From Clostridia bacterium (GTDB lineage: Bacteria > Bacillota > Clostridia > Oscillospirales > CAG-272): a stretch of DNA of 48,153 bases. Both the position numbers and the translations under genes were made by a program. The notes under the pieces are model-generated. The model did not search any database. It was not told the DNA's origin and saw only the letters and a list, made by a program, of their open reading frames with translations. Positions 40,097 through 47,967 of this stretch are shown here, one piece after another (positions within the stretch are counted from its first letter, which is position 1; every line of letters begins with the position of its first letter). Location: assembly GCA_017522795.1 (NCBI GenBank), contig JAFWXZ010000064.1, forward strand, positions 1 through 48,153, in the 5' to 3' direction.

Positions 40097-40142
40097 ATAA
40101 CGCTCTCCTTCCTCGAAAATCTGCCAATATGTTAATATTTGT

Positions 40143-41045
40143 TTACAGTTTTAGGCTAAATTTGATTATTTCACCCGAGATCTCTCCCGAGCCAAAGACC
40201 TTCTCCGTCATTTTGACGGACGGTATATTCTCCACCGATACGGTGGCGTAGAGTTTTATCAGCCCCATACGGCGAGCTATGTCGACGAGAGCCGACAACG
40301 CGCGGGTGGCATAGCCTGCGCCGCGGTACTCGGGCAAAAGCCTTATGGCGCACTCGCAGCCGCCCAGCAGATCAAAGCGGTATAGCGCCGCCTCGCCGGC
40401 AAATTTCCCACCGATCCTCACCGCCAGCGACATAAGCACGCCGCGTCTTATCTCCCTCTCGTTTTCCTCGCGAAAGTAGGCATCGGTTGGATTTGGCATA
40501 TCAAGGCTATAGTCGTAGCCCCAATATTTATTGGTGTCCTTATCCTTGCAGAGTTCGGCATAGGCGCGGTCATCATCTGCGGTTATGGCGTCAAGGAGCA
40601 TATCCGAAAGCTCCACCGATATGGGCGCGTCAAGCAGAGCCGCCTCGCTCATCACCCTTACGGTATAGCTCTGTCGGTCATCATCCTCGGCATCAATATT
40701 CGCATGGCGAAACAGTCCTGCGACGGTGCCAAGCTCCTCGGCGGGAACGTCGGTCAGTACGAGGGGGATCTCCTCCTTTACCGCATAGGCGCGAAGGCTG
40801 TCGATAGCGCGGATGCCGTCTGCCCCGTCGGACAGGGCTATGGGACAGATAAACTTATACTCTCCGTCAAAGAGCCTGACGAGCAGGCAGCCGTCGGATG
40901 CGGCAAGAGCCACCTCGCCCTCCTCCTCTATAAGAGAGTCGATTATTTCATTAAGGTATTCAAAGTCCGCCTCGGGCAGACTATTTGAAAGGAGAGAGAG
41001 ACTCTCGTCTCTCTCCTCCTCGGTTAAGATTTTAAAGGAAAGCAT
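40143..41045 (-). CDS. GNAT family acetyltransferase
   Basis: A 300-aa protein. The C-terminal GNAT domain (about residues 150-300) has the acetyl-CoA loop region RLLPEYRGAGYATRAL at about 238-253 and ends with the SVENIPSVKMTEKVFGSG strand-helix typical of RimJ/RimL-like members. The N-terminal 140 residues are acidic and have no domain I can name. The acceptor is unknown. The ATG is preceded by CAGGAG in the 3' end of the kinase gene, 2 bases after its stop. The Tet(M)-Rae1 fusion follows 46 bases later. Acetylation of a ribosomal protein or an antibiotic are both conceivable given the neighbours, but unproven. Confidence 0.85.
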   Translation of the reverse strand: MLSFKILTEEERDESLSLLSNSLPEADFEYLNEIIDSLIEEEGEVALAASDGCLLVRLFDGEYKFICPIALSDGADGIRAIDSLRAYAVKEEIPLVLTDVPAEELGTVAGLFRHANIDAEDDDRQSYTVRVMSEAALLDAPISVELSDMLLDAITADDDRAYAELCKDKDTNKYWGYDYSLDMPNPTDAYFREENEREIRRGVLMSLAVRIGGKFAGEAALYRFDLLGGCECAIRLLPEYRGAGYATRALSALVDIARRMGLIKLYATVSVENIPSVKMTEKVFGSGEISGEIIKFSLKL

Positions 41046-41047
41046 TT

Positions 41048-42487
41048 TTACTCCTGAATAGTACCGTCCGCCAACTCGGCATCAAGAAGGTAGGTCTGGC
41101 GGAAATCGAGGCTAAGCCTTGTGACGAAGAAATCCTCATCCTCAATGCCATACTCAAATTTATCCGCCACGAGAGAGGCAAGGCGGGCGCAGGTCTTAAG
41201 ACCGATGCCGTTGCTCTCCGCGCCCTCGGTGTCGGTGCGAATCTTATTTTTACATTCAAAGACCATTCGGTTTTTACCCACCTCGATGTTCAGTATAATG
41301 GGGTGGCTAATATCTGCGTATTTTCTCAGGTTAGAGAAAATATTGTCTATAATTCGCATAAGGTTCTGCGCGTCGGTGACCACCACTGCGCCATCCTCTA
41401 TTGCTTCGCCCGAATGCTCGGATAAGATCTCATATCCCATCTCGCGCATAAGAACGATATGCTCTGAGAGCAGCTGATCAAAGAGGGTCATAGCGTCGTA
41501 TTCCTCCAGGGTGATCATACCCTTGGTATCGCCAAAGGCGAGAGAATACTTGAACATATCGTCGGATAGCTGCTTCAGTCGCAGGGCGGTGTTCTCGGTG
41601 GAGGCAATATAGCTCTGCATGATCTCGTCGCACTCATGCTCCTTCATCATCTCGATATATCCCATAAGAACGGTAAGAGGCGTTCTGATATCGTGGGAAA
41701 TAGAGGTGATAAGCTCGGTGTTTGCCTGCCTTGCTTCCTGCTCACTCTTGATATGGTCGAGCATTCTTCGTCTCATTCGCTCAACGTTTGAGGACAGTCT
41801 TGCGATCTCGTCAACGCCGTCGCTGATTATCTCATAGTCCATGTCCATCTCGGATACGATGGTGACGTCACTCTCAAATCGCTTTATACGCACGATGATA
41901 ACTCGCACGTAGTTTACGATAACGAGAATGAACACGATCGCCGCTACACCGATGCTGACCGTGCCGAAGGTGGAGTAATAAAATTCCTCGCCGTATTCGG
42001 ACAGAGCAACGGTAATGCTGCTGTCGGCAAGCTCGATGCGGTAGAATCCGCCCGCGGTAGCATCGTCTATCAGCTCCTCGCTTTTAAGGCTGTCGTCGAT
42101 ACGCGCGCCCGGTAACTCTATGGCTCTGTAGCTGGCATCAGGCGCATCCACGCTCGGCGGCATAACGGTGGGTATGGCATCCGCCTTATAATAAACGAGC
42201 AAAAAGACGTAAGGGTTAGCCCTCACCCACTCGGAGAGAGTGTCAACGGTGGTAAGAGTGACCTCATTTTCATCGATGAACATCTCAAGGCTGGAGAGAT
42301 ACTCCTCTCGCCGTTCTGCCTTCTTCTCGTCTGTGATATACAGCTCGTTTACTCCGACGACGGAGGAAATGAATAGCAGGAAGAAGGAGACAACGGCAAA
42401 GATCAGTCCTACCGCAATGCTTCGGAACAGGCCGAAGTATAGCGAGCGCGATCTTCGTTTGCTCGGTATTTCCTTAAAGTCAATCAA
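41048..42487 (-). CDS. sensor histidine kinase
   Basis: A 479-aa membrane sensor. It has two membrane helices (about residues 20-45 and 175-197) around an extracytoplasmic sensing domain of about 130 residues, a HAMP linker (to about 255), an HisKA dimerisation helix with the phospho-acceptor in SISHDIRTPLTVLMGYIE, and an HATPase_c domain with NIFSNLRKYA and the GIGLKTC G-box. It pairs with the upstream response regulator. I start it at TTG 42487 (AAAGGG 8 bases upstream), which overlaps the regulator's end by 8 bases. The longer frame to 42541 has no better start. Confidence 0.92.
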   Translation of the reverse strand: MIDFKEIPSKRRSRSLYFGLFRSIAVGLIFAVVSFFLLFISSVVGVNELYITDEKKAERREEYLSSLEMFIDENEVTLTTVDTLSEWVRANPYVFLLVYYKADAIPTVMPPSVDAPDASYRAIELPGARIDDSLKSEELIDDATAGGFYRIELADSSITVALSEYGEEFYYSTFGTVSIGVAAIVFILVIVNYVRVIIVRIKRFESDVTIVSEMDMDYEIISDGVDEIARLSSNVERMRRRMLDHIKSEQEARQANTELITSISHDIRTPLTVLMGYIEMMKEHECDEIMQSYIASTENTALRLKQLSDDMFKYSLAFGDTKGMITLEEYDAMTLFDQLLSEHIVLMREMGYEILSEHSGEAIEDGAVVVTDAQNLMRIIDNIFSNLRKYADISHPIILNIEVGKNRMVFECKNKIRTDTEGAESNGIGLKTCARLASLVADKFEYGIEDEDFFVTRLSLDFRQTYLLDAELADGTIQE

Positions 42488-43169
42488 TTTGGTATCCCTT
42501 TCCCCATACGGTACGGATGATCTTTGGAGATGCGGGATCATCCTCTAACTTTCTGCGCAGATTAAGGATATGCACGGTTATGGTGTTGCCCGAGGATGAG
42601 AGAGATATCTCGTTCCACACGCTCTCGTAAAGATCCTTGGGGCTTACGGGCTTGCCGCGGTTCTTGGCAAGGTAGATAAGCATCTCGATCTCCTTGTCGC
42701 TAAGGTCAATGGTGACACCGTTCTTCGTTACCTCACGTCTATCGGGAATAAGCAGAACTCCGCCCCAAAGACGTATCACTGAGCCGCCGTGACCTCTCAC
42801 GCTGTAATTGTTGTATCTGCGGGTAAGCGCCTCAACCTTCATAAGAAGCTCGCGTGAGGAGAATGGCTTGACGAGGTAATCGTCACCGCCGCCCGAGTAG
42901 GCAGCCGCCTTGTCGCTCTCAAGAGATTTTGCAGTGAGGAAAAGCACGGGTATGGTAGAGAACTCGCGGATCTTCTTCGTCGCCTCGATGCCGCTCATTA
43001 CGGGCATCATTATATCCATAACACAAAGGTCGATGGCTGGATCCTCAAGCAGAGCCTCGACCGCCTTCGCGCCGTCGGACGCCTCAACGATCTCATAGCC
43101 CGCATTCTCAAGCAAAAGCCTCAAGACCTTTCTTATTTCTATTTCGTCGTCTACAATAAGTATCTTCAT
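42480..43169 (-). CDS. OmpR/PhoB-type response regulator
   Basis: A 229-aa DNA-binding regulator. The receiver domain has the acidic pair DDE (7-9), phospho-acceptor Asp in LCVMDIMMPVMSG (about 55), Thr and Lys in FLTAKS and LVKPFSS. The C-terminal winged helix has SDKEIEMLIYLAKNRGKPVS and the recognition segment NTITVHILNLRRKLEDDP, ending GKGYQID. The sequence style resembles VanR-like regulators of clostridia (weak inference). It is the first gene of the operon with kinase, GNAT and Tet(M)-Rae1 fusion. Confidence 0.94.
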   Translation of the reverse strand: MKILIVDDEIEIRKVLRLLLENAGYEIVEASDGAKAVEALLEDPAIDLCVMDIMMPVMSGIEATKKIREFSTIPVLFLTAKSLESDKAAAYSGGGDDYLVKPFSSRELLMKVEALTRRYNNYSVRGHGGSVIRLWGGVLLIPDRREVTKNGVTIDLSDKEIEMLIYLAKNRGKPVSPKDLYESVWNEISLSSSGNTITVHILNLRRKLEDDPASPKIIRTVWGKGYQID

Positions 43170-43235
43170 AGTGAAAAACTCCTTTTTGTCCTTTATTGAA
43201 TCCGCGCATATGCGCCCATAGACTTATCCAAAATA

Positions 43236-43264
43236 ATTATAACATAAAATATTTATAAAATCAA
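43236..43264 (-). promoter_or_regulatory. promoter of the two-component / Tet(M)-Rae1 operon
   Basis: Minus strand TTGATT (43264-43259), 17-base spacer, TATAAT (43241-43236), about 65 bases before the regulator ATG. Confidence 0.8.
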
Positions 43265-43363
43265 CAGGCGAAATTATTAACTATTATTTTATTTTGCGTC
43301 CGAATGAAAAGTGCGGAACCCAAACAGCACCAAAAAAGCAGAACCGGTTCTCCTAACATTATT

Positions 43364-43455
43364 CCTTCCGCTCGGGATGACAAACAGGTTTAATCAATTA
43401 ATTCTGCACTCTACACTCTGCATTCTGCACTTATCCCTTCCGCTCGGGATGACAG
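43364..43455 (+). repeat. direct repeat CCTTCCGCTCGGGATGACA with intervening ATTCTGCA-type tail
   Basis: The 19-base unit CCTTCCGCTCGGGATGACA occurs at 43364-43382 and 43436-43454. Between the copies lies TTCTGCACTCTACACTCTGCATTCTGCAC, the same low-complexity tail found at 2221, 11306, 18931 and 6144. It is an interspersed repeat remnant. Confidence 0.7.
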
Positions 43456-44040
43456 TCATAGGTGGATATTCACGAGGGGTTTTCGGGGTTAAGAGCGCCC
43501 GAGAAAAGTTTTGAAAAGTCGCAAATTTTAGCAAAAAAGTTGTTTTCGGGATCAAAAAACGGGGCAAATTTGGTTTTAAAATTTGATTTTTGCTGAAAAT
43601 TTTGCGATTTTTTTGAAATTTTCGCGTTTTTTTGCGAATTTCAGCGAAAATTTTGCGCTTTTTCTTCAAAATTCGCGTTTTTGCCGTTTTTCTGAAAATG
43701 TAAACTTTGGTTTATGTGTTTTTTTATTTTTCGGGCTTATTTTTTGCCAAAAAAATAAGTGATTTTACCTCCAAAAGCAGTTTGTTTTCCACCAAAAAAG
43801 CTCTCATTTTAAGCCCCGAAAAGCCTTATTTCTGCCCTTCAAACAGAATATTTCAAGCCTCAACAGCCCTGTTTTTTCAATGATAAAAGCCCCTTCCAAA
43901 ACCAAAAAATGCTTCACTTTCCTCCTGTAAAATCCCTTGTTTTTCAAGCGCAAAAAGACTGTGTTTTCATCCTGTTTTACCTATAAATTTAAGGTTTTTT
44001 TAGCCTTGCTTTTCTTTTGCCGTGATCTCTTTTTTGTAAG
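43456..44040. other. long AT-rich intergenic region without recognisable gene
   Basis: About 580 bases between the two-component operon and rubrerythrin. The left part has recurring GCG-AAAA/TTTT words such as GCGAAAATTTTGCG and TTTTCGCG. The right part is asymmetric, rich in AAAA and CC on the plus strand. Short open frames lack ribosome binding sites and protein-like composition. I see no DnaA-box cluster, tRNA or repeat array in it. Confidence 0.6.
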
Positions 44041-44043
44041 CAA

Positions 44044-44072
44044 AAAGGACAGAGCAAAACGCTCTGTCCTTT
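44044..44072 (-). terminator. terminator of rubrerythrin
   Basis: AAAGGACAGAGC (44044-44055) pairs with GCTCTGTCCTTT (44061-44072) and is followed on the minus strand by TTTTTGCTT. Confidence 0.88.
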
Positions 44073-44119
44073 GTCTCGGATATGCTGATATTTCTTTTAT
44101 TTTCGAGGCATCCCGAAAA

Positions 44120-44653
44120 TTAATAGTTCTCCTTGCGAACCTCAAAGAAGCTCTGGGGATGAGCGCAAACAGGGCACGCACCGGGAGCCTTCTTACCCAT
44201 TACGAGATGTCCGCAGTTGCGGCACTCCCACATGGTCATCTCACTCTTCTCGAACACCTGCTGCATCTCAACGTTGGAAAGGAGCTTTCTGTATCTCTCC
44301 TCGTGAGTCTTCTCGATAGCTGCTACCATTCTGAACTGAGCTGCAAGAGCCTTGAAGCCCTCCTCCTCAGCTTCCTTTGCGAAGGTTGCGTACATATCGG
44401 TCCACTCGTAGTTCTCGCCCTCTGCTGCTGCAAGAAGGTTTGCCGCGGTGTCACCAAGACCGCCGAGAGCCTTGAACCAAAGCTTTGCGTGCTCCTTCTC
44501 GTTATTTGCGGTCTGCTCGAAGATAGCCGCGATCTGCTCATAGCCCTCCTTCTTTGCAACGGATGCAAAGTAAGTGTACTTATTTCTCGCCTGGGACTCG
44601 CCTGCGAAGGCGGTCATAAGATTCTGTTCTGTCTTGGAACCCTTAAGATTCAT
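44120..44653 (-). CDS. rbr: rubrerythrin
   Basis: A peroxide-reducing di-iron protein of anaerobes, 177 aa. The four-helix ferritin-like domain has the iron ligands in [31 protein letters not shown] and IEKTHEERY. The C-terminal rubredoxin-like domain has CRNCG (about residues 144-148) and CPVCAHP. It detoxifies H2O2 using electrons from NADH or rubredoxin. Its promoter (44719-44747) has a palindrome just upstream (44759-44771). It is monocistronic. Confidence 0.96.
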   Translation of the reverse strand: MNLKGSKTEQNLMTAFAGESQARNKYTYFASVAKKEGYEQIAAIFEQTANNEKEHAKLWFKALGGLGDTAANLLAAAEGENYEWTDMYATFAKEAEEEGFKALAAQFRMVAAIEKTHEERYRKLLSNVEMQQVFEKSEMTMWECRNCGHLVMGKKAPGACPVCAHPQSFFEVRKENY

Positions 44654-44718
44654 TGTGAAATCTCCTTTTATTTTAAAATAATTTTTTAAGTTAATGTAAG
44701 TTTTGCCCTTACGAAAAG

Positions 44719-44747
44719 ATTATAACACACAAATCAAAAAAAATCAA
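44719..44747 (-). promoter_or_regulatory. promoter of rubrerythrin
   Basis: Minus strand TTGATT (44747-44742), 17-base spacer, TATAAT (44724-44719). Confidence 0.8.
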
Positions 44748-44758
44748 TACATTTTTTA

Positions 44759-44771
44759 GTGACTTAGTCAC
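44759..44771. promoter_or_regulatory. palindromic operator candidate upstream of the rubrerythrin promoter
   Basis: GTGACTTAGTCAC is a perfect 13-base palindrome, 12 bases upstream of the -35. The half sites TGTGAC/GTCACT resemble CRP/FNR-type recognition but with one base less between them. Its position suits an activator. The regulator is unknown. Confidence 0.45.
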
Positions 44772-44784
44772 AATAAAAATGAAA

Positions 44785-44808
44785 GCGGCGAACCTGTCGG
44801 CTCGCCGC
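44785..44808 (-). terminator. terminator of the asd-SGNH hydrolase unit
   Basis: GCGGCGA (44785-44791) pairs with TCGCCGC (44802-44808), with TTTCATTTTTATT following on the minus strand. Confidence 0.8.
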
Positions 44809-44817
44809 ATAATCTAT

Positions 44818-45516
44818 TTATTTAAGATACTTTGCAATCTCCTCGGCAATGGCTCTGTTGCCTTCGGCGGAGGGGTGCGCTCCGTCGGCAAACCACTCGG
44901 GGTGGCCGTCGGTCACGCTGTAGATATCAATAACGGTAATACCAAGCTTCGCTGCGACCGAGTTGATAATATCGGTCATCTCGCCCTTAATGATCTCGTT
45001 GTTTCCGTCGCCCTCGTCAACCACCTCGCGATAAAGTCTTGGGGGACGCATAACGTATACGGTGGGGGCGGAGTCCATCTTGATATAGGAGCTGACAAGC
45101 GCCTCGTATTCCTCGGCAAAGCGCTCTGCATTCCAGTTAATGCCCTTGGAATCGTTAGAGCCGAGCATAATAATGACCACGTCGGCATCCTCGGCGAGAG
45201 ATTTTTTGTAATGGCTCTCGCTCGTATAGGGCATATTGCCGGTTGAGAGCAGAGTTCTGTTGGGCAGGCCGTAGTTAACTACGGTGCTGTCCTCTACGAG
45301 AGTAGAGAGAATTGCGGTAAAGCTGTCCTTTTCTCTCGAGCCCATAACTCCCTGAGCATAGGTGATGCTATCACCGACGCATACTATACGACGGTCTCCC
45401 TCTCCGCTTACGAGAGGTTGGGGATAAACGATGCTGCCAATTACGATTCCGCCGATAATAGCGACGAGCAATACTATCACCGCAAGCGAAATCAAAACGA
45501 TTTTCCAAGCCTTCAT
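44818..45516 (-). CDS. SGNH/GDSL-type esterase, membrane-anchored
   Basis: A 232-aa enzyme. An N-terminal hydrophobic helix (residues 5-32) without a clear cleavage site suggests a membrane anchor with the catalytic domain outside. Block I is VCVGDSITYAQG (nucleophile Ser), block III MLGSNDS, and the Asp-His pair is in FADGAHPSAEGN (block V). SGNH enzymes deacylate or de-esterify lipids or polysaccharides; the substrate is unknown. It lies 29 bases downstream of asd, probably in the same transcript. Confidence 0.88.
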   Translation of the reverse strand: MKAWKIVLISLAVIVLLVAIIGGIVIGSIVYPQPLVSGEGDRRIVCVGDSITYAQGVMGSREKDSFTAILSTLVEDSTVVNYGLPNRTLLSTGNMPYTSESHYKKSLAEDADVVIIMLGSNDSKGINWNAERFAEEYEALVSSYIKMDSAPTVYVMRPPRLYREVVDEGDGNNEIIKGEMTDIINSVAAKLGITVIDIYSVTDGHPEWFADGAHPSAEGNRAIAEEIAKYLK

Positions 45517-45545
45517 TTTCTTTTCCGCCCTTTTATTAAATAAAA

Positions 45546-46622
45546 TCAGTTAAAGTATCCCTCGCGATAGAGCAGCTCTGCGATAAGCACCGCGCCGCCT
45601 GCCGCACCTCTGAGAGTGTTATGGGAGAGGCCTACGAACTTATAATCATAGAGAGTATCCTCGCGGAGTCTGCCCGCGCTGACACCCATACCTCCGTAGA
45701 GGTCGCGATCAAGCCTTGCCTGGGGGCGATTGTCCTCCTCAAAGTAGGTGATGAACTGCTCGGGCGCAGAAGGCAGACCGAGCTGCTGGGGCTTTCCGCT
45801 GTAATTCTTCCACGCCTCAAGGATCTGCTCCTTGGTGGGCTTATTCTCAAACTTAACGAACACCGCCGCGGTGTGACCGTCAGTGACGGGAACGCGGAGG
45901 CACTGGGTAGTAATAACAGGCTCGGTGGCGGGAACTATCTCGCCGTCCACTACCTTACCCCAAACGCGCAGAGGCTCCTTTTCGCTCTTCTCCTCCTCGC
46001 CGCCGATAAAGGGGATAAGGTTATCCACCATCTCGGGCCACTCATTAAAGGTCTTGCCCGCACCGCTTATTGCCTGATATGTGGTGGCAACTACCTCCTT
46101 GATGCCGTACTTCATAAGGGGGGTGAGCAGGGGAACGTAGGACTGGATAGAGCAGTTGGGCTTTACCGCGATAAATCCGCGCTTTGTGCCGAGGCGGGCT
46201 CTCTGTGCCGCGATGACCTCAAGGTGAGAGTCGTTTATCTCGGGAATTACCATAGGTACGTCGGGTGTCCAGCGGTTAGCCGAGTTGTTTGAAACAACGG
46301 GGATCTCCGCCCTGGCGTATCTCTCCTCAAGGGCGCGTGTTTCGTCCTTTGACATAGACACCGCGCAGAACACGAAATCGCAAAGCTCCTTTACTCTGTC
46401 GATATCCTCAGAGGAAATAACCTCCATATTAAGTATTCTCTCGGGGCAGGGCGAACTCATCTTCCATCTGCCAAGCACAGCCTTGCCGTACTTCTGTCCC
46501 GCAGATCTGGGGCTTGCCACAAGAGCGTTTATTTCAAAATAGGGGTGATCGTTCAGCAGCATTATAAATCTCTGCCCTACCATACCGGTAGCGCCGACAA
46601 TGCCGACCTTCATCTTGTTCAT
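45546..46622 (-). CDS. asd: aspartate-semialdehyde dehydrogenase
   Basis: Reduces aspartyl phosphate to the semialdehyde in lysine, threonine, methionine and cell-wall diaminopimelate synthesis. The 358-aa protein has the Rossmann loop VGIVGATGMVGQRF (6-19), the active-site Cys in AVKPNCSIQSY (about residue 155), AISGAGKTFNEWPEM and the catalytic His in RVPVTDGHTAAVFV. The sequence belongs to the branch first known from archaea and fungi, which is also found in some Clostridia. Its own promoter lies at 46662-46691, and AAGG precedes the ATG. Confidence 0.94.
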   Translation of the reverse strand: MNKMKVGIVGATGMVGQRFIMLLNDHPYFEINALVASPRSAGQKYGKAVLGRWKMSSPCPERILNMEVISSEDIDRVKELCDFVFCAVSMSKDETRALEERYARAEIPVVSNNSANRWTPDVPMVIPEINDSHLEVIAAQRARLGTKRGFIAVKPNCSIQSYVPLLTPLMKYGIKEVVATTYQAISGAGKTFNEWPEMVDNLIPFIGGEEEKSEKEPLRVWGKVVDGEIVPATEPVITTQCLRVPVTDGHTAAVFVKFENKPTKEQILEAWKNYSGKPQQLGLPSAPEQFITYFEEDNRPQARLDRDLYGGMGVSAGRLREDTLYDYKFVGLSHNTLRGAAGGAVLIAELLYREGYFN

Positions 46623-46661
46623 ATTAAACAGTCCTTACTTTCTTAAATATTTTGCGTATAT

Positions 46662-46691
46662 ATTTTAGCACAACAATATGGGGGGTGTCAA
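46662..46691 (-). promoter_or_regulatory. promoter of asd
   Basis: Minus strand TTGACA (46691-46686), 18-base spacer with a C6 run, TAAAAT (46667-46662). The 343-base gap 46623-46965 holds this promoter and the divergent one at 46903-46931. The rest is AT-rich and unassigned. Confidence 0.75.
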
Positions 46692-46902
46692 TGGCATTTT
46701 TACGTTTTTCCCAAACGAAACCGACAAAATTCGTCAAATCCGCCACTTTTTTCTCCCGAGATATACATTATATATAAAATAATATTCTTTTATTTAGTAT
46801 ATTCCACCAAGAAAAAACGGGTTAAAAATGCGAAAAAATTGCTTTTACCCAAAATCAACCTTAAAAAAATAATATACAAAAGACCAAGTTTGTCGCCCCT
46901 TC

Positions 46903-46931
46903 TTGACAAAATGTGAATAATGTGTTAAAAT
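46903..46931 (+). promoter_or_regulatory. promoter of the E2-like acyltransferase gene
   Basis: TTGACA (46903-46908), 17-base spacer, TAAAAT (46926-46931). Confidence 0.88.
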
Positions 46932-46965
46932 AACCCGACCTAAAAAAACGAACGGAGATTATAAA

Positions 46966-47949
46966 ATGAGCACTCCCGTAATTGAAAAAACCGAGGCTGC
47001 AACCGAGGAAAAGGTTGCACAGAAGGTTGAAAAGCACGAAAAATACGAAGGTATAATTGAATACGATACACCCGCATACAAGCCCCGCAAAAGAAGATAC
47101 GCAGACAGATATGACGGACGCCGCCTGAGAACTCTCCCTGCTATGAGCTACGTCGCTCCCTATATTATGAAGGTCAGAGCCGACTCTCAGAACCACTTTG
47201 ATGACGAGATCGACATCACTAATATTGAAAAATACCTCGCAGAGAAAAAGCGCGAGGGATACACCGATATGTCGCTGCTTCACGTTATTCTCGCGGCTTA
47301 TATAAGAGTCGTTTGCGAACGTCCGGGCATCCATCGCTTTATCGCAGGTCAGCGCATTTATTCAAGAAAAAAGATCGAGTGCCTTATGACTATTAAAAAG
47401 GATATGACTCTTGATGCTCCCGACACCTGCATAAAGGTAGAGTTTGACCCCAGAGATAACATCTACAACGTATATAAGAAGTTCCAGAAGACGGTAATCG
47501 AGGCAAAGAACGAGGACGGCGATTTTGAAAAGGTAGTCGGCACGCTCGTAAAGCTTCCCGGTCTTATGCTTCGCTTTATAGTAGCCGCTCTCCGCCTGCT
47601 TGACTACTTCGGTAAGCTTCCCAAGGCGCTTCATAAGGTAAGCCCCTTCCATGGCTCTATGATAGTCACCTCTATGGGCTCGCTGGGTATCCCCGCGATA
47701 CATCACCACCTTTACGACTTCGGTCACCTGCCCATCTTCGTCAGCTACGGCAAGATGTTCACCAAGGAAGTCACCCTTCCCGACGGAACGAAGGAGAATC
47801 ACCACTTCGTATCCTTTAAGGTGGTCACCGACGAGCGTATCTGCGACGGCTTCTATTACGCATCGGCTATGAAGCAGCTTAAGCGCTATCTCAATCACCC
47901 CGAGGTGCTTGACCAGATTCCCGAAACGGTCGTTGAGGACGTTGACTAA
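46966..47949 (+). CDS. stand-alone 2-oxoacid dehydrogenase E2-like acyltransferase, catalytic His replaced
   Basis: A 327-aa protein of the CoA-dependent acyltransferase fold shared by E2 catalytic domains and chloramphenicol acetyltransferase. The N-terminal 45 residues are charged. The core includes LLHVILAAYIRVV, VTSMGSLGIPAIHHHLYDFG (about 230-249) and the end FKVVTDERICDGFYYAS (about 284-300). In active enzymes the last motif is DHRxxDG with a catalytic His; here residue 290 is Glu. There is no lipoyl or E1-binding domain and no other dehydrogenase subunit nearby. The role is therefore unknown; a structural or altered-chemistry function is possible. The promoter is strong and AACGGAG precedes the ATG. 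Confidence 0.82.
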   Translation: MSTPVIEKTEAATEEKVAQKVEKHEKYEGIIEYDTPAYKPRKRRYADRYDGRRLRTLPAMSYVAPYIMKVRADSQNHFDDEIDITNIEKYLAEKKREGYTDMSLLHVILAAYIRVVCERPGIHRFIAGQRIYSRKKIECLMTIKKDMTLDAPDTCIKVEFDPRDNIYNVYKKFQKTVIEAKNEDGDFEKVVGTLVKLPGLMLRFIVAALRLLDYFGKLPKALHKVSPFHGSMIVTSMGSLGIPAIHHHLYDFGHLPIFVSYGKMFTKEVTLPDGTKENHHFVSFKVVTDERICDGFYYASAMKQLKRYLNHPEVLDQIPETVVEDVD

Positions 47950-47967
47950 AACGCGAAGCGTTTAGTT

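Noticed and set aside
43456-44040. Possible replication origin in the AT-rich gap
   Set aside because: No cluster of DnaA boxes (TTATCCACA-like) and no dnaA, dnaN or parAB genes nearby.
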